Shown here: positions 22,226 to 32,769 of the stretch, one piece after another | How positions within the stretch are numbered: position 1 is the stretch's first letter | Layout: each line of letters opens with the position of its first letter | Assembly: GCA_022385805.1 (NCBI GenBank) | Contig: MU277670.1 | Coordinates: 405,875 to 469,874 of the forward strand | DNA: 64,000 nt | Reading direction: 5' to 3' | From: Pilatotrama ljubarskyi | Lineage: Eukaryota > Basidiomycota > Agaricomycetes > Polyporales > Polyporaceae | Program-made: the position numbers and the translations under genes | The notes under the pieces: model-generated | The model's database searches: none | The model's input: the letters and a program-made list of their open reading frames with translations, nothing else | What the model was told of the DNA's origin: nothing

Positions 22226-23319
22226 CGCGCGCTGTGCTACCGCGTGCGCTCCGCTTCTGGACGTGGCTAGTCGCGTACGCGGTCATGCTCGCCGCTGTGT
22301 ACTTTGCGCAGGCGGGCTGGCATCGCCGCGGGGTGATGAGAGGAGGCGAGGGAAGCTCAGGGAGCGGTGTCATGGCTGAGATGTGAGGAGATGAGTGGGG
22401 CGCGTTTTGACGGGGCGTGCTCAATGGATTCCTCGAGTTCGGGTCTGGTTTGGCTGGCTTTTCGCTCATGGCTCTTATCACATCGCTATAGGGATGCGCG
22501 GCGTCAAATAGTGTAATGCCCGCACTTCTTTCCGGTTTGTTCTGTCGGTCCATATGTTCATCTCGAGGTCGTTCATGTACTTCTCTCCCGCACGGACTTT
22601 GGCATGCTTCATCCGTCACATATTCCCGGCGCACCGTCGTTTCGTGACCATCTGCTACGCTATTCAGCCAGCCTCTCGATGCAACTAACGTTCGTGATCA
22701 TGTTTGTGGTACATTCGCTATTGTTGTTGTTGCTCGTTTATGTCTTGCTGCTGCCTACACATTCGATGAACCGTACGTGTGTATACTGTACGTGCGTGAT
22801 GCGTTGTAATTGCGTAAATGTCGGCTACATCAGCTACAGCGGCACTCTGCGTGAACCATCTCCAATTGGGCGTCTCGAACTTATCGACTGCTCATGATGG
22901 CAGTACTTACCAGCTCGCGGTACATGTTGTTTGCGCTCTTCCACTCCGCTTCATTAATTCATCGCTTGTCGTCGACTGCGCAGGCATAGGGCAGACAAAG
23001 ACTTGAGTACTTGAGTACTGACTAATCTTCCCTGGATCGAGAGTGCCAGTGCATGGTCATCCCGACACCTGTCACAGTCGCCTTGCGTCACGGCTGCACC
23101 ATGGATTGGACCTGCCAGTGATTGAACGCGCCGCGGTAGCGCTTGTGGACGTACTACCAGTGTACGTACTCAGAATTCTCCTGACCAATACAGGGCATCT
23201 ACCAGTACCACCTGTTCCATGGCTCGGTCGAGGCCGCGGAACTGAGCGCACGCCCCTGCTTCACGGACTCGAACTTGAGCAACGCATGCTCCTCTCGACC
23301 TCGCACCGCCGTCGCAGCC
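22226..23319. other. Intergenic downstream of RING-LON gene
   Basis: Gene-poor stretch. 22226-22386 may be 3' flank or an alternative last exon of the RING-LON gene. No other gene recognised; a short direct repeat ACTTGAGT occurs twice at about 23002-23018. Confidence 0.45.
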
Positions 23320-23526
23320 ATGATCCCCATACCGTCCGAGATCGCTGACCTCATCATCAATAAGGCGCAGCGCTCTCATTTGGGCTCGTTCTACTACGAG
23401 CAGAAGGACAAAACCACCCTCGCCTCGCGCTCCTTGGTCTGTCCGTCGTAGGCGCAGCTCTTCCGAGAGCTTCGCGTGCCCTGGAGCCTCTGTCACTGTG
23501 TGCTTTTGTTCCCGCTTGGCGGCTGA
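23320..23526 (+). pseudogene. F-box fragment with in-frame stop
   Basis: Reads MIPIPSEIADLIINKAQ..., then KTTLASRSLVCPS, TAG at 23449-23451, and continues in the same frame with AQLFRELRV to a TGA at 23524. This is the F-box pattern PxEIxDxIIxxxx..TLxxxSLVCxxWxxxxRxxLFxxLxV, with the stop exactly where the conserved Trp (TGG) is expected. No further homologous sequence is seen downstream. Most likely a dead fragment of an agaricomycete F-box gene; an intron removing the stop cannot be excluded. Confidence 0.5.
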
Positions 23527-23867
23527 CCGGAACCATGGTTTCCTGTATACTCACGCGTAAAAACACCAGCTGTTATCCACCGGTGCCCCGCGAAGCCGTC
23601 TTCCCATTGCAAGGGCTGAGTTGACCGTGGTTGAGAGAGCGGAGGCTAGAAGCGCCCAATGAAGCGATCACGTGGGAAGGATGGGAGACGCGTTGGCGCC
23701 TGTGGCACGCGGTGCGGTTGGTTTGGTTCGACTGGAGACCGCGCCGCCAAGTTGAACAGAACACATCTTGCTTTCGTCCTCCACTCCCTCCGCCGCCCTT
23801 CCGACTCTGCCACCCTGGGCCACCTACACTAGCGTCCTCTCTCTCCGGCCTCCCACCCTTCCTCAAC
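23527..23867. other. Intergenic, 5' flank of kinesin gene
   Basis: No gene recognised. CT-rich from about 23765 to 23867, consistent with a core promoter. Confidence 0.45.
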
Positions 23868-26800
23868 ATGATCGCCGCCGGCTCCATCACAGTCGCAGGT
23901 GCGTAGCGTGTCCTTTGTCCCGCAGCCCCTTCTCTCCCCCAGAGGCAGGGCGCGCATGAGCTCTTGCTAATGCTTACGCGTATCTTCCATTCTACAGTCC
24001 GTGTGCGCCCCCCCACAGCATGGGAATCCGCCCGGCTACCCCAACAAGTCTACGACAACGTTATTCGCGGAGATGGCGCCCTCTCCACTCCAGGCCGCGT
24101 TGCAAACACCTCTACACTCCGCGACATCGTCGAGATTGTCGACGACCGCGTCTTGACATTTGATCCACAGGAGAAGGACCAGACGCGCGCATTTGTCGAG
24201 CGTGGCTTCCTACCTCCAGGGACCAAACGCTACAAGGACAGGCGGTTCATCTTCGACCGTGTGTTCCGCCACGACGCAACGCAGCAGGAAGTCTATCAGG
24301 GCACTGCCCGACCACTCTTGAGCAATCTACTAGACGGATACAACGCAACAATCTTTGCCTACGGTGTGAGCATCATTTCTAGGTAGGTCGCCTCGGTGGT
24401 ACTCACTGTCATGCTTCCATACGCAGGCCACCGGTTGCGGCAAGACACATACAATCAGCGGAACGGATACCGACCCTGGTATCATCTATCTCACCATGGC
24501 GGACCTCTTCCAGGAGATTGAGGACCGCAGGGAAGACTACAACATTGACGTCGCAGTTACATTCCTGGAGATCTATAACGAAGAGATCCGTGATCTCCTC
24601 TCCGAACCAGGTACCCCTATACCGCGCGGCGGCCTCCAGATCCGCGAGGACAAGACCGTCAAGGTTGTCGGCTTGACAGAGCTGAGGCCCAAAACAGCAG
24701 ACGAGGTGAAGGAGATCGTCCTCCTGGGTAATTCACGGCGTACCCAGAGCCCAACGCACGCCAACGAAACCAGCTCGCGGTCGCACGCAGTCCTGCAAGT
24801 ACATGTCACGCAGTCACCACGGACCGCCGCTCTCACCGAGGAGCGAACTATGGCAACGCTCTCCATTATTGACCTTGCTGGTAGCGAACGCGCCGCGGCT
24901 ACGACGAACATGGGTCAGCGAATGGTCGAAGGCGCCAACATCAACAAGTCTCTCCTCGCTCTCGGAAACTGCATCAATGCGCTCTGCGAGAGCGGAGGCG
25001 CCATCCGACACATACCGTACCGTAACAGCAAGCTGACTAGGCTGCTCAAGTTCTCTCTCGGAGGCAATTGCAAGACGGTCATGATCGTTTGCGTCGCGCC
25101 GACAAGCGCGCACTTCGATGACACGCACAACACGCTCATCTACGCAGAACGTGCCACGAAGATCAAGACGAAGGTGATCACCCGCAACGTGGTCAACGTT
25201 GACCGACATGTCGGACAGTACGTGGAGGCGATCAACCGGCTCAACCTCGAGGTCGCGGAGCTCAAGGAGAAGCTCGCCGGCAAGCGCGATGCAGAGCGCG
25301 AGGCGGAGAAACGCAAGCGCCGCGAGGCGCTCATGGAGGTGGAGAAGGCAAAGAATGACCTCCAACTGAAGGCTGAGCAGATGCAACCGAGCATCGCCGA
25401 CGGTGCGAGTTGCGCGGGCAAGATCGCTGTTGCCGAGGCGAAGCTCAAGGTCATCCGGGCGCGTCTGGCTGAGCTCGATACGCAGGCTTCGTCCTCATCT
25501 GCGCTTTCGCCCGACCTCGAGACCGAGCGTGCGCTTCTCCAGGCCCTCGCCGGCCCCGAGGAGCAAGTGCTGAAGTCGGAGAGCGCCTTGAAGGTCCGAA
25601 TGCAGCGGGCCAACAACTCGGGAGCCCTCTTCGAGGCTACGCTCCGCGCGGTGCAAGAGCGGAGGTCGTCGGACCGTTTAGACGAGGTCTCCGTGGAGAA
25701 CGTCAAGCTCGATGCACGCTGGCGCAAGGCCGAAATGGAACGGATCAAGGCCGAGGCGAGGCAGGAAGCACTTTGCGAGGCCGTCACGACCCAGGCGGAG
25801 GCTGTCGTCAGCCTCATCGGACTTGTCGGGAGGTGCACGGTCATGCTCAACGAGGCGAGCAAGGCGCTCGGCGCGGCGACGGAGGAGGGGCGGGACGGAC
25901 TCGAGCATACCGCGAAGAGTCTCAGCCTGTCGTTGAAGAGCGTCGCAGACGGAAACGACTCGGCGTTCAAGTCTCTCCTCGGACATTCCATCGCAGCCTA
26001 TGCTGCCACGGCGAGCCCGCAGGCGAGCATGTCTGCACTCGGCAGCTTCAGCGGCTATGCGTCGCTTGGTGTCGGACGCGTCGTGTCGGGACCCGTCATG
26101 TCCCAACAGGTGAAGGCGAAGGTGTCGAGGCGATCTTCCTCGTATGGCTCCTCCGTCGGCTCTCCCCTCCGCAAGTCGCACAGGAGCCCGAGGAAATCAC
26201 TCCGGTCGAGTCTTGCGCCGTCTTCAGCCCCCTACCGGCGCGTTTCTGACAAGGACAAGGGGAAGAAGAAGGGCGTGCAGTGGCGCGACTACGCCGGCCA
26301 GGGTGACATCGACGATGGCGGGCTGGGATCTGCGGTTGCGCCCGTCGTCATCTCCGTCACCCCTGCAGACACCAGCTCGAGCTCGTTCTCGGCGCCGGAG
26401 TCGTCCCAACGCAACGTGTCCTTGGCGGGCTCGGAGAGTGAATGGGAGGACGAGAAGACTGACAACAGCCTTGACTTCAGCCTGTTCTCCGCCCCCTCGA
26501 CTTCGTCCGCCTCTTCCTCTTCCACGGGAATGATCCGTGGAACTGGCCCTAGGCGACCACAGGCAAGCCGACTCGACCCTGGATTCCTCAAGTCGCGAGC
26601 GCGCGGTTCGACTCTGGGCAGCCTCGCCGAAGACGACGAAGAACGCGCGGCGGCACAAGGCTCCCCCCGGCGAGTCGCTCCGCTCTCAGACCGTAACATG
26701 AACCGCGTCTCTTCTCCTTCCGAGGACTCGAGCAGCTCAGAAAGTGCTACCGGCAAAGCGCGAGAGCGGCACCACAGCAGCCCTGCGAAGCGCGTACCGC

Positions 26801-27162
26801 TCACACCGAAGGCCGTCGGGGGGATAAAGGCTGGTCGGCGCCGGTCGAACATTGGGCCTATCCGCGGCGACCGGCCGAGGCGCCGTTCGAGCATGATCCC
26901 GCAGCTCTCGCCACAAGCTCGTGCATCGCTTGGGGGCGCGGGCGGGTCGTCCGGGTCGGGAAAGAGCAGCTCGGGACCGCGGCGCGTCGCTTTGGGGCTC
27001 AGCTCTCCCGCGAAGAGGCCAAAGCGGATGTCGCTCCTCGCGGTATCTTCGGCGCGTCTTCAAGGCGGGTCGATGCGCAGCAGGAGTGGCGGTGACCCGA
27101 ACGCGAGCATGGAGCTCAGCTTCCGGAGCGCGGCGGGCGGGTCGAAGCCGACTTGGCGGTAA
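23868..27162 (+). CDS. Kinesin-8 motor (Kip3 / Klp5-6 / KIF18-19 family)
   Basis: Plus-end-directed, depolymerising microtubule motor that limits spindle and cytoplasmic microtubule length. Exon 1 (23868-23899) and exon 2 give ITVAVRVRPPT. The family insert QEKDQTRAFVERGFLPPGTKRYKDRRFIFDRVF is followed by the P-loop YGATGCGKTHTISGT (across the intron 24366-24426), switch I ANETSSRSHAVL and switch II IIDLAGSERAAATTN, then NINKSLLALGNCINAL and IPYRNSKLTRLLKFSLGGNCKTVMIVCV. A neck coiled coil begins near residue 390 (YVEAINRLNLEVAELKEKL) and a second follows in mid-tail. The tail of over 400 residues is basic and Ser/Pro-rich with many SP and RRSS sites. About 1040 residues in all. The insert with KRYKD and the P-loop context support kinesin-8. 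Stop TAA at 27160-27162. Confidence 0.93.
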
Positions 27163-27698
27163 GCTTCGCCTGGCACTAGCTATGCGCACTTGCCCTAGGC
27201 GTCGAGCGATGGAAGTTGGGGCGGTTTTCAGAGGCGGGAACCTCAGATGGTGCTGGGAACTATGTGTACTCGATTTATCGTGACGCGACACGACATTTTT
27301 CTTGTCTTGCTATGTTCCACTAGACTCACAACTACTCATGCCTCCGTCCGATACTCCTCGCTATCTCGCCACGTCCGCGTCTCCTACCCCTTGCGCTTCC
27401 TGTCAGTTTCCGTGCACTGTACAGTATGATTATACCCTAGCTGTTGATCCATCGTTTCGCTGTTGTTGTCTATTACCCTATGCACATTCCTACTGCATTA
27501 CTTTATCGACCCGTTGGCCAAGGGAGGTGCAACACTTCAATCAAGCTCAGTCTGCAGGAAAAGAGCGTTGAAGCGTCTTGCTGTCCGGGGCCGGCCGTGA
27601 TCGAGACAGGACTGGAGTAGTTAATCCAGGCGCATACCTCGTACTCTTTGGCGCGGTTAACGAATAAATTATGCAAATTGACCGTATATTCCCTGATA
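27163..27698. other. Intergenic between convergent kinesin and EMP24 genes
   Basis: Shared 3' flank, noticeably richer in AT and T runs than the coding regions. No gene recognised. Confidence 0.5.
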
Positions 27699-28578
27699 CT
27701 AGAATGCACGCTTGACCTCGAAGAACGACTTGCAATAACGGTCAGAATAAGACAAAATGGTAGCTTAAAACGCAACATACCTTGAGGTAGTACACTTGCC
27801 ATGCGACAACTGAGAACAGTACTACTGTCTGGAGGATCGACCACCACTTGACTCGATCGTTCGTAGACTCGGCCGTGTTTCTGTGCGTGCGCTCGCGAAC
27901 AACGATGTACTCCTGCTCGTCCTTGACGGCGGTCAGTCCGTGCGACAGCGCGCGAATCTCGCGTTCGATAGGCGAGACGATATCTATAACAGGGTAAGGC
28001 GGTCGGCGAGTACGTGATGTTCAGTAGCCGCACCTTCGTCGTCCACGTAGATGACACCGTGCACATTGAAGCTGGTGGGTGAGATATGGTTATGCGGTGC
28101 GCGCCTCGGTTGTGAAAGTGACACGTACCTGACCATCTTGTCCACAACCGTAGACATCTGGTTCGAGAAGCAGTACTCGTACCGCCCGTCCTTCTTCGCC
28201 GTTATGGAGACGGTGCCGGTGGACTGCTTTATATGCTTTCCAAGGGCAATACCATCTGGATCCGCGAGCTGCAACGTACGATAGCTCGCACCTCTGTGGC
28301 ACACGGTACACGGATAGAAGCGCACGCACCCAGAAGTCGATGTCGAGGTGGCCACCTCCTCCCACTTGGTATGTCACTGTCATCTATACCCGTACATGAA
28401 TAATTGAAGGCGTTCACGTCATCGGTGGGCGTACTTTGTCATTCACATGCAGGTCCTCGAAGAAGCACTCCTTCTTGGAGGCTGGCACCTCAATCATATG
28501 CCCAGAAACCAGCATGGGCAGTACCAGCAGCAAAGCGAGCCACATGGCCGAAAACGGGAGGGTATATGGTCGTAGCAT
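27699..28578 (-). CDS. EMP24: p24 family cargo receptor, Emp24/TMED2 type
   Basis: Type I membrane protein of COPII/COPI vesicles in ER-Golgi transport. Starts at 28578 with a signal peptide (LPFSAMWLALLLVLPMLVSG), followed by the GOLD domain: ASKKECFFEDLHVNDK with its first Cys, MTVTYQVGGGGHLDIDFWV, and DGRYEYCFSNQMSTVVDKMV with the second Cys of the disulphide. Then VHGVIYVDDE, a coiled coil with ALSHGLTAVKDEQEYIVVRERTHRNTAESTNDRVKWWS, one transmembrane helix (LQTVVLFSVVAWQVYYLK) and a short cytosolic tail SFFEVKRAF. The tail keeps the FF motif for coat binding and a KRxx-like retrieval signal, matching the beta (Emp24/TMED2) class. Five or so introns; the last splits the tail at about 27728-27780. 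Divergent from YRB1. Confidence 0.93.
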
Positions 28579-28848
28579 AGTGGTCCAGGTCAAACGAAAC
28601 AGAGTTCCAGCAGCCGTGGCACTGGAAGCGACAGCGACTGGAGACATGCGCACAGCACAGCTGTAGTTGGTCACGTGCGCGATGACTGCGGGACCCGGGC
28701 CACCTATGATTGCCATCTCGGGGTCCTTCTCGCGATCTGGAGAACGGCGGAGGCGCGAGGCCTTTCTCTAACCGCACTTTTTCAGCTCTCTCTCTCATCT
28801 TCCATCCCGGCTGTATTTTTCTCGCTCACGACCGATACCAACGCCATC
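28579..28848. promoter_or_regulatory. Bidirectional promoter region, EMP24 / YRB1
   Basis: The 270 bp between divergent starts, with a pyrimidine-rich tract (28760-28830) on the YRB1 side. No defined regulatory element is identified. Confidence 0.45.
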
Positions 28849-29771
28849 ATGTCTGAACCAACCGATGCTCTCGCACCCAGGGTGAGTTTTGTTTCAATAC
28901 AGTGGTCAGGCGACCGCGTCGGTGCAATCGATGCACAGAGATCGCGCCACCTTCTGCCGCAGGAGAACACGCTTGTGCTGACCGTTGTTGTGCTATTTGC
29001 AGGATGAGGAGCACGACCCTCACTTTGAGCCGGTGATCAAGCTCACTGAGCAGGTCGAGACGAAGACCCATGAGGAAGATGAGGACGTCCTCTTCAAAAT
29101 GTGCGCTCCGATCGCTTGCATCCCCTATGCCGATCTCGGTACTCATGTGCGCCGTCGCTGTACAGGCGCGCGAAGCTCTTCAGGTTCTCGACCGACTCCT
29201 CAGAGTGGAAGGAGCGCGGCACGGGCGACGTCCGTCTGCTCCAGCACAAGGAGACCAAGAAGGTCCGGCTCGTGATGAGACGCGATAAGACCTACAAGGT
29301 CTGCGCGAACCACGCCAGTGAGTACCACCCCCGATGCACTGACCATTGCAGAATGATTTACGATGATCTACAGTCACCTCGGACATGCGCCTCCAGCCTA
29401 ACATCGGCTCGGACCGCAGCTGGGTCTGGAAAGTTGCTGCCGACTACTCTGAGAACCCCCCGACCTCCGAGACCCTCGCTATCCGCTTCGCGAACGCTGA
29501 GAGTGAGTGTTTACACATGAGTTTCGCAAGCCCCAATCCTAAGCTCGCTTTCGCAGATGCCCAGCAGTTCAAGGAGGCGTTCGAGAACGCGCAGAAGATC
29601 AACTCCAACCTCGCCGGTGGCGCTCCTGCTTCAGAAACGAAGTCCGAGGCTGAGCCCGCCGCGGAGAAGAAGGAGGAGTCAGCAGAGGAGAAGAAGGAGG
29701 AGCCCAAGGAGGAGGCGAAAGAGGAGAAGAAGGAGGAGCCCAAGGCCGAGGAGGAGAAGAAGGAAGACTAA
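28849..29771 (+). CDS. YRB1: Ran-binding protein 1 (Ran-specific GTPase activating cofactor)
   Basis: Cytosolic RanBP1 that binds Ran-GTP and stimulates RanGAP at the end of nuclear export. After an acidic start ([25 protein letters not shown]), the Ran-binding domain reads [53 protein letters not shown], and [23 protein letters not shown], with the [22 protein letters not shown] core of the family. A low-complexity tail follows, rich in Lys and Glu (repeated KKEEP units), ending at TAA 29769-29771. About 210 residues, normal for fungal Yrb1. Four or five introns; the first lies right after APR. The tail replaces the export-signal-containing tail of the yeast protein; whether it holds an NES is not visible. 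Confidence 0.95.
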
Positions 29772-30099
29772 GCATACCACCCCTGTTACCATATTTCCTG
29801 GCATCGATATCGACACCCCATCTGTGGCATTCATCCCATTCGATCGCAGTTTGCTCTGCACCAAGCGGACGGGTTTCATTTGTAGCTTTCGCGTCCGGTA
29901 GAGAAGTGATTGGTCTGCCTATGTGTAGCCAGTACGGTTGTATCTCCCATATCCGTTGGCATTCCGCATCATGGTTCTGGCGTGTCGTGTGCTCCGGTAT
30001 CCATCCGTCCATCATTTGGCGTACAATACAACAATCCGGTTTACAGTCGCGCACATTGTTCGTCCGTTGGCAAATTGTCAGTGCAGTAGGCTGCCAGAG
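29772..30099. other. Intergenic between convergent YRB1 and ClpX genes
   Basis: Shared 3' flank; no gene recognised. Confidence 0.5.
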
Positions 30100-32520
30100 T
30101 CACTGCAAACCTCCCGCATACGTCTCTTCCTCGGCCGCCCATGCTTTCCAGAACTTGTCCGCTTCGCCCTTGCCTGAACCCCAGTAATCTGGGGGCTCTT
30201 CGCCCAGCACCGTAGCCTCACGTATGAGGATATGCTTGATCCACTGATCGAGCATCAACCCCGCGGCAGGTCCAGTAAAACGCAGCAACTACTTACCGAT
30301 CCACTGCGCAGTATACTTCAGTACAGGGTATGACATGAGGATGAAGAGACTCACGGTGCCTCATACATAGGGTCTAGAAGCAAGGACTCCTACTCGACGC
30401 GTGAGCCATGGAATCAGGAAGCGGCATCCCTCAGGACTCTCCCTTACCATGATGCCCCTCAGTCCTCTCGCACCACCTCCTCTAGCGGCGGCCTGTTTGC
30501 AGACCTGATCAAGGGCGGCACTGGTAAACCTGATCTCTATCCCGGAGTAACCAAAGAGTGCCGTATACTGCGAGATGAGCGAGCCCTTCACTTCTGTCAG
30601 TACGCGCCGCAGATCCGATGGCGATAGAGGGGCCAAGGTCGTGATGGAGGGCATCCGCGAGATGAACTCAGGTATGAACCTAAGGAATGGTGAGTAGTGA
30701 TCGTCGTGTCGTGGCTCTCAGGCTTACCCGAACTTGACGAGATCTACCGAGACAAGGCTTTCGTAAGCGTGCGAGCCCATTGAAGAGGCGGAAAAGGCCT
30801 TCAATCACATACCACCGGGCTCAACCTGGTCAAGCAGCGTTGCAGGCGAATTCACGTTGGGTGTGAAGAACGGCATGCCAGACGCAGCCGAGTCAGAGGC
30901 AGGCGTAGCTGTTATGTTTGCGGTGAAGCCTATAGACTTTGAGAGGGTGCCAGTTAGCGCTGGAAAACACTTGTACTGGAGACTGAGGTCATACGCACTC
31001 CTTTCGCCGTTCGCTTCTTGATAATATCCTCAAGTCCGACAAATGCACCGCTCAGTATGAAGAGGATGTTAGAGGTGTCCACTGAATATGAATCTGGCCA
31101 TTCTATACCATGTTCTCCGGTTGAGTGAGTGGCATGCATACCAGGGTTCGCCACTCACGGACTGCTGCAGGCATCCCTTGCCGTCCCCGTGCGCCTCCGG
31201 TCGGTGGAGGCATAGAGGGACCCTTGGCAGGGACGTTGACCACCGAGCCCTCCATGATACGCAGTAGGGCTTGCTGAACGCCCTCTCCGCCGACGTCTCG
31301 TGTTGTTTCGGGACCGATGGACTTCCGGGCAATCTTGTCGATCTCGTCAATGTAGATGATGCCCATGCTTTGTCGCACCAATTAGAAGCGAGAAGTCGCC
31401 ATTGTATACGCGAGATCTCACTTGGCTTTATATGGGTCCCAGTTAGCTGCTTGCAGCTAACCATCCGGGGTCAGCACATTGCTCTGACTCTCAAGCGATG
31501 ATGTCGGTGCTCACCAGCCTCTGCACACACATATCGACATCGTCTCCGACATCTGGTGATATTGAGAACCGATCTCATGGCGAAAGACAAGTATACGTAC
31601 ACCCGGCCTGACGAGAACACTCATTAGGTTCAGCCCTTCGCGACCACTGATCACGAACTCACCTGGGTAAAGGTTGTAGCGTCACTGACCGAGAATGGGA
31701 CATCTAACACTTTCGCGAGTGTCTTTGCCAACAGTGTCTTCCCTGGGCATGATGAGCAATCATGCTGGCCCACTCACACCGATTATCCTACCAGATCCTG
31801 TAGGACCACTGATTACGGAGCGCTTCAGTATAGCTCTTATACATGCAGACGCGAGGATGTGTTGGACATACATAACCAGCACGTTGCTCTTCTCGAACAG
31901 TGGGACCGGCGTCCGAGGAATCAAAGGCGACCCCATCATCCTCTCAGAGCGCGGGTATAGACCGGCTTGAGCGGCCATGGGACTGGCTGTAACCGATCCT
32001 ACGAATCAGACGAGGGTCATTCTGCAGGGGAAGGACGTATACGGCTGTCTGTGGGTGTATAGCGTGCCCCTTCTAAGTGTGGCGGCTCGTCATAGTACAT
32101 GGCCTTCAAATTCGCATTTACGCGGTTGTAATGGTTGAATACGCTTATCAAGGGCCAAGATTGCAATGCACGTAAGTCTAGAGTACTGCGGAAGCAGCAA
32201 TGGTGATCAACGTACGCCACTGAGAGGACCTTCTTTGCGTTCTCCTGGCCAACTACATAGTCGTTCAAGTATTTGACCAGCTGCCACCGCAGTCAGCAAC
32301 CACTTCCGCCCCAAGCGCATCTAGTAGCATCTACCTGACGAGGCGTGGCTAGCCCCGTTGGCCTTGGGCCATACATCGAGTCGCCGGAGAGATCATCCTG
32401 CGGGGCATATCGAGCCTGCGTGCGGACAGATCGCGCCGAGACACGGGAGTGGTATGATCTCCATGCTGCTACTGGAATGCGAGAACAGCAGTTCAGCGCC
32501 GTCGAATAGCCGTCGAGCAT
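30100..32520 (-). CDS. MCX1: Mitochondrial ClpX-type AAA+ unfoldase
   Basis: ATP-driven unfoldase of the mitochondrial matrix. The start at 32520 gives a basic, Ser/Arg-rich leader consistent with a presequence (an in-frame Met at 32622 is possible). Then [23 protein letters not shown], Walker [17 protein letters not shown] (across an intron near 31742-31795), [20 protein letters not shown], Walker [15 protein letters not shown] (about 31330-31370), [40 protein letters not shown], the IGF loop (30925-30933), [21 protein letters not shown] and the sensor 2 region [23 protein letters not shown]. No N-terminal zinc-binding domain is visible, as in other fungal ClpX. The C-terminus ends YAGGLQ. 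At least ten short introns; several joins are inferred. Divergent from Cactin by 249 bp. Confidence 0.92.
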
Positions 32521-32769
32521 GGCAGCACAGAGCGACTCGACGCCGTAGGAGCGAACCTCGAGAGATACTGTACTACGGTAACTGTGGCTCGCTGTGCATG
32601 TTGCGGGACTGCGGGCCGGCACCGACGCGGGGATTTAGCGCCCATAGGCGACGCACTGCGACTCGCGCTTCACTTCTACTTCACTTTGCTTTCGCCACCT
32701 TGCCACCGCTTCGACCGCCCTTACATTCGTTCATCTTCCTACTCATTCGACGTCGAAGAGAGCTCTGCA
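32521..32769. promoter_or_regulatory. Bidirectional promoter region, ClpX / Cactin
   Basis: The 249 bp between divergent starts; T/C-rich near 32665-32745 upstream of Cactin. If ClpX starts at 32622 the region is shorter still. Confidence 0.4.
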
